Part shown: positions 8,130-18,488 of the stretch, one piece after another
Position numbering within the stretch: position 1 is the first letter of the stretch
Layout: each line of letters starts with the position of its first letter
Source: Paramicrobacterium fandaimingii
GTDB taxonomy: Bacteria > Actinomycetota > Actinomycetes > Actinomycetales > Microbacteriaceae
Direction of reading: 5' to 3'
Length of the DNA stretch: 64,000 bases
Assembly: GCF_011751745.2 (NCBI RefSeq)
Contig: NZ_CP061170.1
Coordinates: 558,001 to 622,000 of the forward strand
The notes under the pieces: model-generated
Database searches by the model: none
What the model saw: the letters and a program-made list of their open reading frames with translations, nothing else
Told to the model about the DNA's origin: nothing
Position numbers and translations under genes: made by a program

Positions 8130-9752
8130 TCAGCCTTTGAGTGCCGCATCGACAATGGTCTTCGCCTCGGTGAGCACCTGCTCGAGATGATCTGTGCCGC
8201 GAAACGACTCGGCGTAGATCTTGTAGACGTCTTCTGTGCCGCTCGGGCGCGCAGCGAACCACGCGTTCTCGGTGACGACCTTCACACCGCCGATTGCCGC
8301 GTCGTTGCCTGGCGCGTGCGACAGCTTCGCGGTGATCTGCTCGCCCGCAAGTTCGGTGGCATGGATGCTGTCGCCGTCGAGCTTCTTCAGAATTGCCTTC
8401 TGCTCGTCGGTCGCGGCGGCGTCGACGCGGCGGTAGGCCGGATCGCCGAAGCGCTCCGTGAGCTGCGCGTACAGCTGCGACGGGGACTTTCCGGTGACGG
8501 CACGAATCTCGGCGGCGAGAAGGCAGAGCACGATGCCGTCTTTGTCCGTCGTCCAGACTGTGCCGTTTGTGCGCAGAAAGCTCGCGCCCGCGCTCTCTTC
8601 ACCGCCGAAGCCCACCGAGCCATCCACGAGCCCAGGCACAAACCACTTGAAGCCGACCGGAACTTCCCACAGCGTGCGATCGAGGGATGCTGCGACACGG
8701 TCGATCATCGAGCTTGAGACGAGGGTCTTGCCGATCGCGGCATCCGGATTCCACCCCGTACGGTGCTGGTAGAGATAGTCGACGGCCACGGCGAGGAAGT
8801 GATTGGGGTTCATCAGCCCCGCGTCTGGCGTGACGATGCCGTGCCTGTCGGCATCCGCGTCGTTGCCGGTGAGAATGTCGTAGTCGCCCCGATGGTTCAG
8901 AACCGACGCCATCGCGGAGGGGCTTGACGGATCCATGCGGATCTTGCCGTCCCAATCGAGGGTCATGAACCGCCACGTGGGGTCAACGAGCGGGTTCACG
9001 ACGGTGAGGTCGATGTCATAGCGGTCGGCGATCGCCTGCCAATAATGCACGCTTGCGCCGCCGAGCGGGTCGGCGCCGATGCGAATATCCGACTTTCTGA
9101 TCGCCTCCATGTCGATGATGTTCTCGAGGTCATCGACGTAGCGACCGCGAAAATCGTACGTGTCGACGGCGCTCGGTTCGGCGCGCTTCACCTCGGCGAG
9201 GCCGCCTTCGATCAGCGCGTTGGCGCGATCGGCGATCCGCGATGTTGCGTCGCTGTCGGCCGGCCCGCCGTGCGGTGGGTTGTACTTGAAGCCGCCGTCG
9301 CTCGGAGGGTTGTGGCTCGGCGTGATGATGATTCCGTCGGCGCGATTATGATGCGCCGGGTCGTTGTTGTACAGCAGAATCGCGTGGCTCAGCGCTGGCG
9401 TCGGCACGAAATCGTCGAATTCGTCGACGAGCACGTGCACTTTGTTGCCCACGAGCACTTCGAGCGCTGTGGTGCGCGCCGGAGCGCTCAGCGCGTGGGT
9501 GTCCGCGCCGAGAAAGAGCGGCCCCTCGACCCCGATCGATGCTCGATACTCCACGATCGCCTGCGTCGTCGCGGCAATGTGGTCGTCGTTGAACGCCGTG
9601 TTCAGCGAGGAGCCTCTGTGCCCGCTTGTTCCGAATGCCACGCGCTGAGAGGCGATCTCGGGATCGGGTTTGAGTTCGTAGTACGCGGCGATCAGTGAGT
9701 CGATGTCGACGAGGTCGTCGTCGGTGGCGAATGTTCCAGCACGCTCGGTCAT
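8130..9752 (-). CDS. pgm: Phosphoglucomutase (alpha-D-glucose phosphate-specific)
   Basis: 540-residue alpha-D-phosphohexomutase interconverting glucose 1-phosphate and glucose 6-phosphate, linking glycogen or sugar-nucleotide metabolism to glycolysis. The catalytic phosphoserine loop is ITPSHNPPSDGG (~residue 146), the metal-binding loop is GNDADADRHG (~residue 304) and the sugar-binding loop is GGEESAG. N-terminal FGTSGHRG is typical. Length matches the Pgm subgroup of actinobacteria. It is divergent from pheA with only 64 bp between them; GAGAAT lies 6 nt before the ATG, so its transcript may be leaderless. Confidence 0.95.
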   Translation of the reverse strand: MTERAGTFATDDDLVDIDSLIAAYYELKPDPEIASQRVAFGTSGHRGSSLNTAFNDDHIAATTQAIVEYRASIGVEGPLFLGADTHALSAPARTTALEVLVGNKVHVLVDEFDDFVPTPALSHAILLYNNDPAHHNRADGIIITPSHNPPSDGGFKYNPPHGGPADSDATSRIADRANALIEGGLAEVKRAEPSAVDTYDFRGRYVDDLENIIDMEAIRKSDIRIGADPLGGASVHYWQAIADRYDIDLTVVNPLVDPTWRFMTLDWDGKIRMDPSSPSAMASVLNHRGDYDILTGNDADADRHGIVTPDAGLMNPNHFLAVAVDYLYQHRTGWNPDAAIGKTLVSSSMIDRVAASLDRTLWEVPVGFKWFVPGLVDGSVGFGGEESAGASFLRTNGTVWTTDKDGIVLCLLAAEIRAVTGKSPSQLYAQLTERFGDPAYRRVDAAATDEQKAILKKLDGDSIHATELAGEQITAKLSHAPGNDAAIGGVKVVTENAWFAARPSGTEDVYKIYAESFRGTDHLEQVLTEAKTIVDAALKG

Positions 9753-9803
9753 GCGCCCATTCTCTCAGTGCCGGTTCCGCCAGTGCACATTGTCTCGGGC
9801 GAC

Positions 9804-9809
9804 TAGGCT
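9804..9809 (+). promoter_or_regulatory. -10 box TAGGCT of leaderless pheA
   Basis: TAGGCT ends 7 nt before the ATG at 9817 and no Shine-Dalgarno is present, so transcription should start at or next to the start codon. Confidence 0.6.
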
Positions 9810-9816
9810 CGATGCT

Positions 9817-10776
9817 ATGCCTCAGAACGACGCCTCCGTCCTCCGCACGTACAGCTATCTCGGGCCGCGCGGAACGTTTACCGAGGCAGCTCTTGCGCAG
9901 GTGGCAGAAGCCGAGGGTCAGATCTGGCGCAGCGTCAACAACGTCGGGGAGGCGTTCTCCGACGTCGCGAGCGGCGTCTCTGATGGGGCCGTCGTCGCTC
10001 TCGAGAACTCGATAGACGGCGGCGTTTCCGCCGCGCAGGATGCCCTGGCCACAACGGCGGGTCTGCGCATCATGGGGGAGTACCTCGTGCCCGTCGACTT
10101 CACGATCGTCGCGCGGCGCGGAATGACGCTCGAGCAGGTGTCCCACCTCAACGGGCACCCGGTTGCCTACGCGCAGTGCCGGCGCTGGATTGAGAAGCAT
10201 CTCCCCGGGCACACGCACATCCCGTCAACAAGCAACGTCGCCGCCGCGGCGAACCTGCTCGAGAGCGATGTCGCCGACGCCGCCATCGCTCCACCGAACA
10301 TCACGGAGCACTACGACCTCGAGGTGCTTGCCGAGCACATCGGCGACAACATCAACGCCGTCACGCGTTTCGCACTCGTGACGACGTCGCGCAGCATCCC
10401 CGAGCCGACAGGCGCAGACAAGACGAGCTTCGTCGCCGAGCTGCCCATCGACCAGCCGGGCGCCTTGCTCGACATGCTCGAGCAGCTCTCGACGCGCGGC
10501 GTCAATATGACCATGATCCAATCGCGGCCCATCGGAGACGAATTGGGCCGGTACCGGTTTGTGATCGACGTCGACGGGCATATTCGCGATGAGCGCGTCG
10601 CCGATGCGCTCATGGGCATTCACCGGTTCAGCCCCCGCGTCACCTTCCTCGGCTCCTACCCGAGGGCAGACAAGGCGCCCGTGCGGTTCGATGCCCGGTA
10701 TGACGACGACGTCTACATCGAGGCCCGCGACTGGCTGCGCGGCCTCATCTCGGGGGAGCCCACCCCCGAGGCGTAG
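9817..10776 (+). CDS. pheA: Prephenate dehydratase
   Basis: 319-residue enzyme converting prephenate to phenylpyruvate for phenylalanine synthesis. An N-terminal catalytic PDT domain begins YLGPRGTFTEAAL, with ALENSIDGGVSAAQD and later FALVTTSR; a C-terminal ACT regulatory domain (ELPIDQPGALLDMLEQLSTRGVN, ~residue 205 on) would bind phenylalanine for feedback inhibition. Monofunctional, with no chorismate mutase part. The open frame extends 38 codons further upstream into the pgm promoter side, but ATG 9817 lies 7 nt after TAGGCT and begins right before the conserved domain, so I use it. Confidence 0.93.
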   Translation: MPQNDASVLRTYSYLGPRGTFTEAALAQVAEAEGQIWRSVNNVGEAFSDVASGVSDGAVVALENSIDGGVSAAQDALATTAGLRIMGEYLVPVDFTIVARRGMTLEQVSHLNGHPVAYAQCRRWIEKHLPGHTHIPSTSNVAAAANLLESDVADAAIAPPNITEHYDLEVLAEHIGDNINAVTRFALVTTSRSIPEPTGADKTSFVAELPIDQPGALLDMLEQLSTRGVNMTMIQSRPIGDELGRYRFVIDVDGHIRDERVADALMGIHRFSPRVTFLGSYPRADKAPVRFDARYDDDVYIEARDWLRGLISGEPTPEA

Positions 10777-10815
10777 AAGAACACCGCACGCCGCGTTTCA
10801 CCGAAGGAGCTGAAC

Positions 10816-11340
10816 GTGCCCGACTCGACATCAGAATTCGACCCCCGTTTCGACCCGCGATTTCAGCCGGGCTTCGACCCTGAGGTGCACAGCGAACAGT
10901 CGCGTGGGCCGCGTGATTCACCGACAGAAGCGCCGACCGTGGCCGATTCCAACGACGAGGTACCCGTCGTGGATGCTGACGATCTTGCACACGGGGGAGC
11001 CCTCGATGGCGACGAGCACGAGGCAATGGATGCCGCGGCCGCACCACCGCGCAGCGGTGTCGTGTTGATGCTGCGCAACCCCTTCGTGTGGACCATCGTC
11101 GTTCTCGGAGTCGGCCTCGTCGCCTGGTCCCTGACCGCCTACTCATCGGCGATCGAGACGACGGCGAGCATTTTCTCTGGAGCGATCGGACGCAGCGACG
11201 AGACCATGACCGAATACGCGTCTGCGCAGTTCGCGATCGGCATCGCTCCGTTCACACTCGTTGTCGGCATCCTCGCCCTCGTCGGCGTCGTCTTCTTCGC
11301 CGCGGTGACGTGGTGGCGTGAGCGCGCGGCACAACGATGA
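10816..11340 (+). CDS. Acidic-tailed two-helix membrane protein, unknown function
   Basis: 174 residues, GTG start after AAGGAG. The first ~85 residues are acidic and disordered, opening with repeated FDPRF/FDPEV units; then two membrane helices (PFVWTIVVLGVGLVAWSLTAYS and FAIGIAPFTLVVGILALVGVVFFAA) with the charged end RERAAQR. It follows pheA by 39 bp and overlaps the next gene by 4 bp (ATGA), so the three may be cotranscribed. I do not recognise a family. Confidence 0.7.
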   Translation: MPDSTSEFDPRFDPRFQPGFDPEVHSEQSRGPRDSPTEAPTVADSNDEVPVVDADDLAHGGALDGDEHEAMDAAAAPPRSGVVLMLRNPFVWTIVVLGVGLVAWSLTAYSSAIETTASIFSGAIGRSDETMTEYASAQFAIGIAPFTLVVGILALVGVVFFAAVTWWRERAAQR

Positions 11341-11858
11341 CATCGCGCATCTCGTGGCGGGCTCTCATCACGACGGTCGTTGGCATCGTTCTGCTCATCG
11401 GCGGTTTGCTCACAGTCTGGGGTGGGCTGGCGCAGAGGTACGAGTCCGCGCATTCAGCGATCAGCGTCCACGAGCAGAAGCCACCGTCCGATCTCAATGA
11501 GTACACGTACTACTCGTTCGAAGGTGACGGCAGCGGTGCTCTCGACGACAACCTCTCGTCGATGCTCGAGAGCATCAGGGCGCTGCTGCTCTCTGACGCA
11601 GAAGCGTCAGGATCGTTCAATGTCCCCCACCTGGACGTCTACGTCGAGGAGGCGAGTCTCGTTGCTGTGTCAGGGGAACCGCCTCGGGATCGGCCGTATC
11701 GCTACGGCATCTACTTTCAGCCGTGGGCGCCCCACGGGTACATGATTGCGCCGTTCGTCGGAGGCCTGATCACGTTTGCCGGGCTCTTTTGGATGGCCGC
11801 ACGGTGGCACCTGACAGCATCCGTTCGACACCGTGAGATTGACGAAACCCCGCTGTAA
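11337..11858 (+). CDS. Two-helix membrane protein with extracytoplasmic domain, unknown function
   Basis: 173 residues. Helix 1 (ALITTVVGIVLLIGGLLTVWGGL) is near the N-terminus and helix 2 (MIAPFVGGLITFAGLFWMAA) near the C-terminus, leaving about 100 residues between, probably outside the cell. It is translationally coupled to the preceding membrane protein by an ATGA overlap, suggesting the two form a complex. No catalytic motif is seen. Confidence 0.7.
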   Translation: MTSRISWRALITTVVGIVLLIGGLLTVWGGLAQRYESAHSAISVHEQKPPSDLNEYTYYSFEGDGSGALDDNLSSMLESIRALLLSDAEASGSFNVPHLDVYVEEASLVAVSGEPPRDRPYRYGIYFQPWAPHGYMIAPFVGGLITFAGLFWMAARWHLTASVRHREIDETPL

Positions 11859-11985
11859 CAGCGAAACTGTGTCTGGCCCCACGAAAGGTCATACCCCCTG
11901 TCTCGGTGCTTAGCGTGCCGCAATCCCATATGCGCGTGCCCGCCAAGACGAGCTTCAGCCAAAGCAGCCTGATGCTTCGACGTAA

Positions 11986-13356
<1,371 letters not shown>

Positions 13357-13378
13357 CCGAGTCAGTACTCAGCACCAA

Positions 13379-13433
13379 CGTGTGCCACTTAGCGCGGCTT
13401 GCCCTGAGCTGAGGCCGCACAAAGTGGCACACG
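13379..13433. terminator. Long palindromic bidirectional terminator
   Basis: CGTGTGCCACTT (13379-13390) pairs perfectly with AAGTGGCACACG (13422-13433); including the inner GCGCGGC/GCCGCAC pairing, about 18 of 20 stem positions match. A TTTTTG run follows on the plus strand, as expected for a Rho-independent terminator of gdhA; it may also serve the converging gene. Confidence 0.8.
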
Positions 13434-13455
13434 TTTTTGTGCGGGCAGCGGTAGA

Positions 13456-14499
13456 TCAGGCCCTGTCTGCGGCGGCGGTTTCTGCCGCAGCGGCAGCGCG
13501 CTGCTTGGCGGCTGCGCGGGAGCGCGGGACCGGCACCTTCACGGTGAGCGCGAGTGGGTCAACCGTGAAGCGCGTTGCCGTCGTCGTTCCGATCTCGTCG
13601 CCATCGAGCTCGAGCTGCTGCGGGTCGTCTGGCTTCACCGTCACCATGGGCGAGCGCAGGTACGTCACCGTGCGGTCGCGACCCTCCGTCGCGGTGAGGA
13701 TGCGTCGCCCGATGCTGGAGCGGCGCAGCACGCCGTTCTCCCAGCGCACCTTGCGCCACACTTGCAGCCACCCGAGAGCGCCCTTGGGCTGAAGCACAGC
13801 CAAGTCGAGCTTTCCGTCGTCGATCTTGGCGTCGGGGAGCAACTCGATGCCGGCGGGAAGCGTGCCGCAGTTGGCGACGAGGATCGTGCTGACGTGGGCG
13901 CTGTGGGGCGCCGACTCGGCGAGCTGGTAGCGAATGCGAAACGGCTTGAGGTCGGCAAGCGAGCGCACGACAGCATCCGCGTAGGCAAGCCAGCCAACCG
14001 ACTTCTTCAAATCGTCGTTGGTGTTCGCGATCATCTGGGCGTCGATTCCCATGCCCGCCATCACGAGAAACACATACTGCTGCGCTGGCCCGTTCTCTGC
14101 GCGAACCTCGGCGATGCCGACATCGATAGCGCGATCGTTGCCCGCATAGGCGATGGACACCGCCTGCTTGACGTTGCCGAGCGGAAGATCGAGGTTGCGC
14201 GCAAGCAGGTTTCCCGTGCCTGCCGGAACAATGGCCAGCGGCACGCCGCTCGAGCGCAATCCTTCCGCGACGCAGCGCACGGTTCCGTCGCCGCCCGCAG
14301 CGACGACGACCGATGCGCCCTTCTTGACAGCCTGTTTGGCCATGGACACACCGGGGTCGTCGATAGTTGTCGCGATGAAGAGGGGTTCGCCCCACCCGTG
14401 CTCGACGGCGCCCTCGGTGATGATCCGCTTCAACTTCTCGGCATCCGTCTTGACCGGGTTGAACACGACTGCCGCGAATTTCTCGCCTTCGACGCTCAT
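13456..14499 (-). CDS. Diacylglycerol kinase catalytic-domain protein
   Basis: 347-residue lipid-kinase family protein (DagK/YegS/sphingosine-kinase fold). The nucleotide loop VVVAAGGDGTVRCVAEGL (~residue 65) is intact, followed by PAGTGNLLARNLDLPL; the C-terminal beta-sandwich includes GKLDLAVLQPKG and QLELDGDEIG. It would phosphorylate diacylglycerol or a related lipid at the membrane. The C-terminus is Ala/Arg-rich. Divergent from serS with only 36 bp between, and TAAGTT sits 6 nt before its ATG, implying a leaderless transcript. Confidence 0.88.
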   Translation of the reverse strand: MSVEGEKFAAVVFNPVKTDAEKLKRIITEGAVEHGWGEPLFIATTIDDPGVSMAKQAVKKGASVVVAAGGDGTVRCVAEGLRSSGVPLAIVPAGTGNLLARNLDLPLGNVKQAVSIAYAGNDRAIDVGIAEVRAENGPAQQYVFLVMAGMGIDAQMIANTNDDLKKSVGWLAYADAVVRSLADLKPFRIRYQLAESAPHSAHVSTILVANCGTLPAGIELLPDAKIDDGKLDLAVLQPKGALGWLQVWRKVRWENGVLRRSSIGRRILTATEGRDRTVTYLRSPMVTVKPDDPQQLELDGDEIGTTTATRFTVDPLALTVKVPVPRSRAAAKQRAAAAAETAAADRA

Positions 14500-14505
14500 A
14501 GAAGA

Positions 14506-14511
14506 AACTTA
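14506..14511 (-). promoter_or_regulatory. -10 box TAAGTT of the leaderless lipid-kinase gene
   Basis: Read on the minus strand, TAAGTT ends 6 nt before the ATG at 14499, with no ribosome-binding site. It sits within 13 bp of the oppositely oriented serS -10 box. Confidence 0.6.
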
Positions 14512-14523
14512 CCCGGTTCCGCA

Positions 14524-14529
14524 TAGACT
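14524..14529 (+). promoter_or_regulatory. -10 box TAGACT of leaderless serS
   Basis: TAGACT ends 6 nt before the GTG start of serS at 14536; no Shine-Dalgarno is present. Confidence 0.65.
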
Positions 14530-14535
14530 TGGCCT

Positions 14536-15801
14536 GTGATTGATCCCGTAATTCTGCGCGAAAACCCCGATCTCATCCGACGCTCGCAAGTAGCACGCGG
14601 CTCCCGAGTCGAACTTGTCGACGAGGCGATCGAGGCGGATGCCGCGCGGCGACGCGCAATCGGAGTCTTCGAAGAGCTGCGTGCAGAGCAGAATGCCTTC
14701 AGCAAGAAGGTCGCGAGGGCGCCGAAAGATGAGAAGAAGGTGCTCATCGCGGAGGTGCAGCAGCTCGCCGCGCGTGTGAAAGACGCACAGCGCGCGTCGA
14801 GCGAGGCTGAAGACGCCTTCACGACGGTGGTCCGCGCGATCGAGAACGTCATCATCGAGGGCATTCCCTCGGGCGGCGAAGACAACTTCAGGCTTCTGCG
14901 CACTGAGGGAGAACGGCCCACGTTCGACTTTGCGCCGCGCGATCACCTTGAGCTCGGCGAGACGCTTGACGCGATTGACATGGCGCGCGGCACGAAGGTG
15001 TCGGGTGCGCGCTTCTACTACCTGAAGGGCATCGGCGCGCGCCTGGAGCTCGCTCTCATGACGCTGGGTCTCGACCGTGCGCTCGAGGCGGGCTTCATCC
15101 CGCTCATCACGCCGACGCTGGTGAAGCCGGAGATCATGGCCGGAACGGGATTTCTCGGAGAGCACTCCGATGAGGTGTACAAACTCGAGGCAGACGATCT
15201 GTACCTCACGGGAACGAGCGAGGTCGCGCTCGCCGGGTACCACGCCAACGAGATCGTCGACCTGTCGAACGGCCCTCTTCGCTACGCCGGCTGGTCGACG
15301 TGCTACCGCCGCGAGGCCGGTTCGCACGGAAAAGACACGCGCGGCATCATTCGCGTTCACCAGTTCAACAAGCTCGAGATGTTCGTCTACACCGATCCCG
15401 CAGATGCCGAGGCCGAGCACGAGAGGCTGCTCGCCTGGCAAGAGGGAATGCTGCAGAGCCTCGGGCTCAGCTACCGGGTGATCGACACGGCCGCAGGCGA
15501 CCTTGGTTCGAGTGCAGCCCGCAAGTTTGACGTGGAGGCGTGGGTTCCCACGCAAGACGCCTACCGCGAGCTCACCTCGACGTCGAACTGCACAACGTTT
15601 CAGGCGCGCCGACTCGACACGCGCCACCGCACTGATTCGGGCAAGACGGCTCCGGTTGCGACTCTCAACGGAACGCTCGCGACGACGCGCTGGCTCGTCG
15701 CACTGCTCGAGACGCATCAGCGTGCCGACGGCTCTGTCGTGATCCCCGAGGTGCTGCGCCCGTACCTTGGCGGGCTCGAGGTTGCGGAGCCCGTGGCGTG
15801 A
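14536..15801 (+). CDS. serS: Seryl-tRNA synthetase
   Basis: 421-residue class II synthetase charging tRNA-Ser. The N-terminal coiled-coil arm (residues ~30-100, rich in Arg/Glu/Lys) is followed by the catalytic core: motif 2 region FRYxG-like [27 protein letters not shown], and the C-terminal motif 3 part [15 protein letters not shown]. Starts with GTG at the end of a 6-nt spacer after TAGACT. It overlaps the next gene by 4 bp (GTGA). Two tRNA-Ser genes lie 0.9 and 2.4 kb downstream. Confidence 0.97.
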   Translation: MIDPVILRENPDLIRRSQVARGSRVELVDEAIEADAARRRAIGVFEELRAEQNAFSKKVARAPKDEKKVLIAEVQQLAARVKDAQRASSEAEDAFTTVVRAIENVIIEGIPSGGEDNFRLLRTEGERPTFDFAPRDHLELGETLDAIDMARGTKVSGARFYYLKGIGARLELALMTLGLDRALEAGFIPLITPTLVKPEIMAGTGFLGEHSDEVYKLEADDLYLTGTSEVALAGYHANEIVDLSNGPLRYAGWSTCYRREAGSHGKDTRGIIRVHQFNKLEMFVYTDPADAEAEHERLLAWQEGMLQSLGLSYRVIDTAAGDLGSSAARKFDVEAWVPTQDAYRELTSTSNCTTFQARRLDTRHRTDSGKTAPVATLNGTLATTRWLVALLETHQRADGSVVIPEVLRPYLGGLEVAEPVA

Positions 15802-16589
15802 CAGCCACGCCAAAGCTCATCGCGCTCGACGTCGACGGAACCGTTCTTCACGAAGACGGCGAGGTGTCCGCTGCCGTGCGCGACGCTGTTGCGACAGCAT
15901 CCGCAAACGGCCATGAGGTGATGCTCGCGACGGGGAGAAGCTGGGAGTCGACACGGCCGGTGCTCGAACAGCTGAACCTCGTGAGTGACTACGCGGTGTG
16001 CGCGAATGGCGCCGTGATCATGAAGCGCGTCGGCGATGACTACGTGCGACACCACGTCGAGACGTTTGACCCGACCGAGGTTCTGCGCCTCATTCACAAC
16101 CACCTCGACGACGGTCGCTACCTCATCGAGTACCCAGACGGCAACCGCCGCTACACCGAGGGCATGACCGACTGGAACCTCGATGGCGCTGAGAAAGTCG
16201 GGTTCGAGCAGCTGCTTGAGAAACCGGTGTCGCGCGTCGTCGTGGTGTCGCCCGATCACGACGAACAGGATTTTCTGAAGGTCGTCGAAGACATGGGGCT
16301 GCACAAGGTCACGTATGCGATCGGCTGGACGGCATGGCTCGACATTGCGCCGTTCGGGGTCAACAAATCGACGGCCCTCGAGCACGTGCGATCGTGGCTC
16401 GGCATCGACCGCAACCTCGTCATCGCGGTCGGAGACGGGCGCAACGACATCGAGATGCTTCGCTGGGCTGGACAGTCTGGCCGCGGTGTCGCCATGGGCC
16501 AGGCGCCAGATGAGGTGAAGGATGCCGCGACTTTCGTCACGTCTGATGTGGCAAGTGACGGCCTCGTTTCCGTTCTCGCGTCGGTCTGA
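15798..16589 (+). CDS. HAD-superfamily hydrolase, Cof/YidA type
   Basis: 263-residue HAD phosphatase of subclass IIB. Motif I is [12 protein letters not shown] (~residue 10), motif [11 protein letters not shown], motif III includes the Lys in [10 protein letters not shown], and motif IV is [11 protein letters not shown]. Such proteins dephosphorylate small sugar phosphates, flavin or pyridoxal phosphates; the substrate cannot be read from sequence. The GTG start overlaps the serS stop by 4 bp, so the two are coupled. Confidence 0.88.
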   Translation: MTATPKLIALDVDGTVLHEDGEVSAAVRDAVATASANGHEVMLATGRSWESTRPVLEQLNLVSDYAVCANGAVIMKRVGDDYVRHHVETFDPTEVLRLIHNHLDDGRYLIEYPDGNRRYTEGMTDWNLDGAEKVGFEQLLEKPVSRVVVVSPDHDEQDFLKVVEDMGLHKVTYAIGWTAWLDIAPFGVNKSTALEHVRSWLGIDRNLVIAVGDGRNDIEMLRWAGQSGRGVAMGQAPDEVKDAATFVTSDVASDGLVSVLASV

Positions 16590-16622
16590 CCGCACCGAAT
16601 CGTTCACACTCCCTCGGTCAGG

Positions 16623-16628
16623 TAGAAT
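16623..16628 (+). promoter_or_regulatory. -10 box TAGAAT upstream of tRNA-Ser(UGA)
   Basis: TAGAAT lies 25 bp before the tRNA. A clear -35 at proper spacing is not visible. Confidence 0.45.
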
Positions 16629-16653
16629 CGTTCGCGCCGTCTTTCGACGGTGA

Positions 16654-16741
16654 GGAGGGCTGTCCGAGCGGCCGATGGAGCTGGTCTTGAAAACCAGTGG
16701 GCAGAAATGTCTCGTGGGTTCGAATCCCACGCCCTCCGCCA
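16654..16741 (+). tRNA. tRNA-Ser (anticodon UGA)
   Basis: Class II tRNA with a perfect acceptor stem (GGAGGGC/GCCCTCC), anticodon loop CTTGAAA (anticodon TGA) and a long variable arm, T-loop GGTTCGAATCC, discriminator G and encoded CCA. A TTTTT run follows directly. Confidence 0.95.
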
Positions 16742-16917
16742 GTTTTTCGCACGAAAAGAATGCTGCTTCAGCAAAGCTTCGGCGACTCCTGAGCATCCTT
16801 CAATCGGATTTTCAGCAGCGTGTGCGTAAAATCTATGCACTAAGGGCCGTTTGCTCCCCGAATCACGGGTCGAAGAGCGGTATCTTGCACATCTGTCCCC
16901 TGTGAGAGGAAACTTCA

Positions 16918-18156
16918 GTGGCGCGACGAGCCGTAGCCGTTGCCCGTCATGGCAAGCTGCCGAGGCGCAGTCCGTGGACGAGTGTCGGCAAGTTCGTCGC
17001 AGCAAGCCTCGCAGTCGTGCTCGTGAGCACGTCTGCCGTTGTCGCGTGGGCCATCAATGACGTTGTGCAGACGGCGCCCGAGGGAGTGACGCTCGCGGGG
17101 GAGACACCCGGACAGGTGATCCCCGACATCAACTCGATCGAGGGCGGCGCCAACGTGCTCGTGATCGGCAGCGACAGCCGCGAGGGCCAGGGAGATGGCT
17201 ACGGCTCGCACGAGACGGCAAAGCTCAATGATGTGACGATGCTTCTGCACATCGCCGAAGATCACAGCAATGCCACAGTCGTCAGTTTTCCGCGCGACAT
17301 GTATGTACCGATTCCCTCGTGCCCGAAGGTTGACGAGAACGGCAAGCCGACAGGCGAAGACCACTATGCGATGAGTTCGCAGAAGATCAATACGTCTCTT
17401 TCCTATGGCGGAATGGCGTGCACCGTGCTCACCGTCGAAGCGCTGACGGGGCTCGACATTCAGTACGCGGCAATGGTGCAGTTCAACGGAGTGATCGCGC
17501 TCTCGAACGCGATCGGCGGCGTCGAGGTGTGTCTTGCCGAGTCGATCAAGGACTCGAAGACCGATCTTGACCTGCCCGCGGGCAATGTCTCACTGAAGGG
17601 CAAAGACGCGCTGCAGTTTCTGAGAACGCGGCACGGCGTCAGCGACGGCTCTGACCTGGGACGCATCAGCAACCAGCAGCTGTTTCTCTCTGCGCTCGTG
17701 CGCGATCTCAAGTCGGCCGAGACCCTCACCGACCCGGTGAAGCTCTACAGCATAGCCAAGGTCGCGGCGACGAACATGACGTTCTCGACGAGTCTCAACA
17801 ACATCAACACGATGGTGGGGCTTGCCAAGTCGCTGTCTGAGATTCCGACAGACAAGATCACGTTCGTGCAGTACCCGAATTTCTACCAGGGCGACGGTGT
17901 CGCTCCGCTGACCAGCGACGCCGAGACGCTCATGGACGCCATCAAGGCAGATAAGAACCTCTCGGTCACGGGTGGCACGGGTGGCTCGATTCCCGAAGAC
18001 GGCGAGACCACAGAGCCTCCGGCGACGACCGATCCCAATGCGACGGAAACCCCCGATTCCACGGAGGCGCCCGATGATGGAACTGTGGAGTTGCCCGATT
18101 CGATTCACGGCCAGAACGCCTCGCAGGTGACCTGTGCAGACGGAAACGGGTATTGA
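16918..18156 (+). CDS. LytR-CpsA-Psr (LCP) family cell-wall glycopolymer transferase
   Basis: 412-residue membrane protein: short basic cytoplasmic tail, one membrane helix (FVAASLAVVLVSTSAVVAWA, residues ~27-46), then the extracellular LCP catalytic domain that attaches teichoic-acid-like or arabinogalactan-type polymers to peptidoglycan. Conserved features are NVLVIGSDSRE, DVTMLLHIAED, SFPRDMYVPIP and the Arg-rich FLRTRHGVSDGSDLGRISNQQ. The C-terminus is a Thr/Pro/Glu-rich low-complexity tail (~residues 350-395). GTG start with GAGAGGAAAC in front. A hairpin follows the stop. Confidence 0.9.
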   Translation: MARRAVAVARHGKLPRRSPWTSVGKFVAASLAVVLVSTSAVVAWAINDVVQTAPEGVTLAGETPGQVIPDINSIEGGANVLVIGSDSREGQGDGYGSHETAKLNDVTMLLHIAEDHSNATVVSFPRDMYVPIPSCPKVDENGKPTGEDHYAMSSQKINTSLSYGGMACTVLTVEALTGLDIQYAAMVQFNGVIALSNAIGGVEVCLAESIKDSKTDLDLPAGNVSLKGKDALQFLRTRHGVSDGSDLGRISNQQLFLSALVRDLKSAETLTDPVKLYSIAKVAATNMTFSTSLNNINTMVGLAKSLSEIPTDKITFVQYPNFYQGDGVAPLTSDAETLMDAIKADKNLSVTGGTGGSIPEDGETTEPPATTDPNATETPDSTEAPDDGTVELPDSIHGQNASQVTCADGNGY

Positions 18157-18158
18157 TT

Positions 18159-18183
18159 CGGATGCTGCGAGCGGCAGCATCCG
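18159..18183 (+). terminator. Hairpin after the LCP gene
   Basis: CGGATGCTGC and GCAGCATCCG form a perfect 10-bp stem with a 5-nt loop, directly after the stop. No T-run follows, so termination efficiency is uncertain. The stem is built from two opposed copies of the over-represented word GGATGC. Confidence 0.55.
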
Positions 18184-18245
18184 CATGATTCGCCGCTGAG
18201 GCTCGCACCCGTTATGATTGAACCCGCGCTCCTCGCGGGGCGCAT

Positions 18246-18335
18246 GGAGACGTCGCATAGTCCGGCCGAGTGCACCACCCTGCTAAGGTGGAGTCCCCTC
18301 TAAGGGGACCGAGGGTTCAAATCCCTCCGTCTCCG
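18246..18335 (+). tRNA. tRNA-Ser (anticodon GCU)
   Basis: Acceptor stem GGAGACG/CGTCTCC, anticodon loop CTGCTAA (anticodon GCT), long variable arm (GTCCCCT/AGGGGAC stem), T-arm GGGTTCAAATCCC. CCA is not encoded. Confidence 0.95.
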
Positions 18336-18488
18336 CACTTTTGCAGGCTCTTCCCATCTTCGTCGGGGTACCTTGCGGGCTGCCTCATCTCGTCTGGAAC
18401 GTCGCGGGGTGCGACGCCACATCACATTTCCTCGCCCTGTCTTGTCGGACAATTGAAGGCAGAAGGCGTGCCGGGGAGCGAGGAGACG

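Noticed and set aside
16654..18335. tRNA-Ser genes as attachment sites of an integrated element
   Set aside because: No integrase, no repeated tRNA 3' ends and no composition change; the genes between and after are ordinary chromosomal ones.
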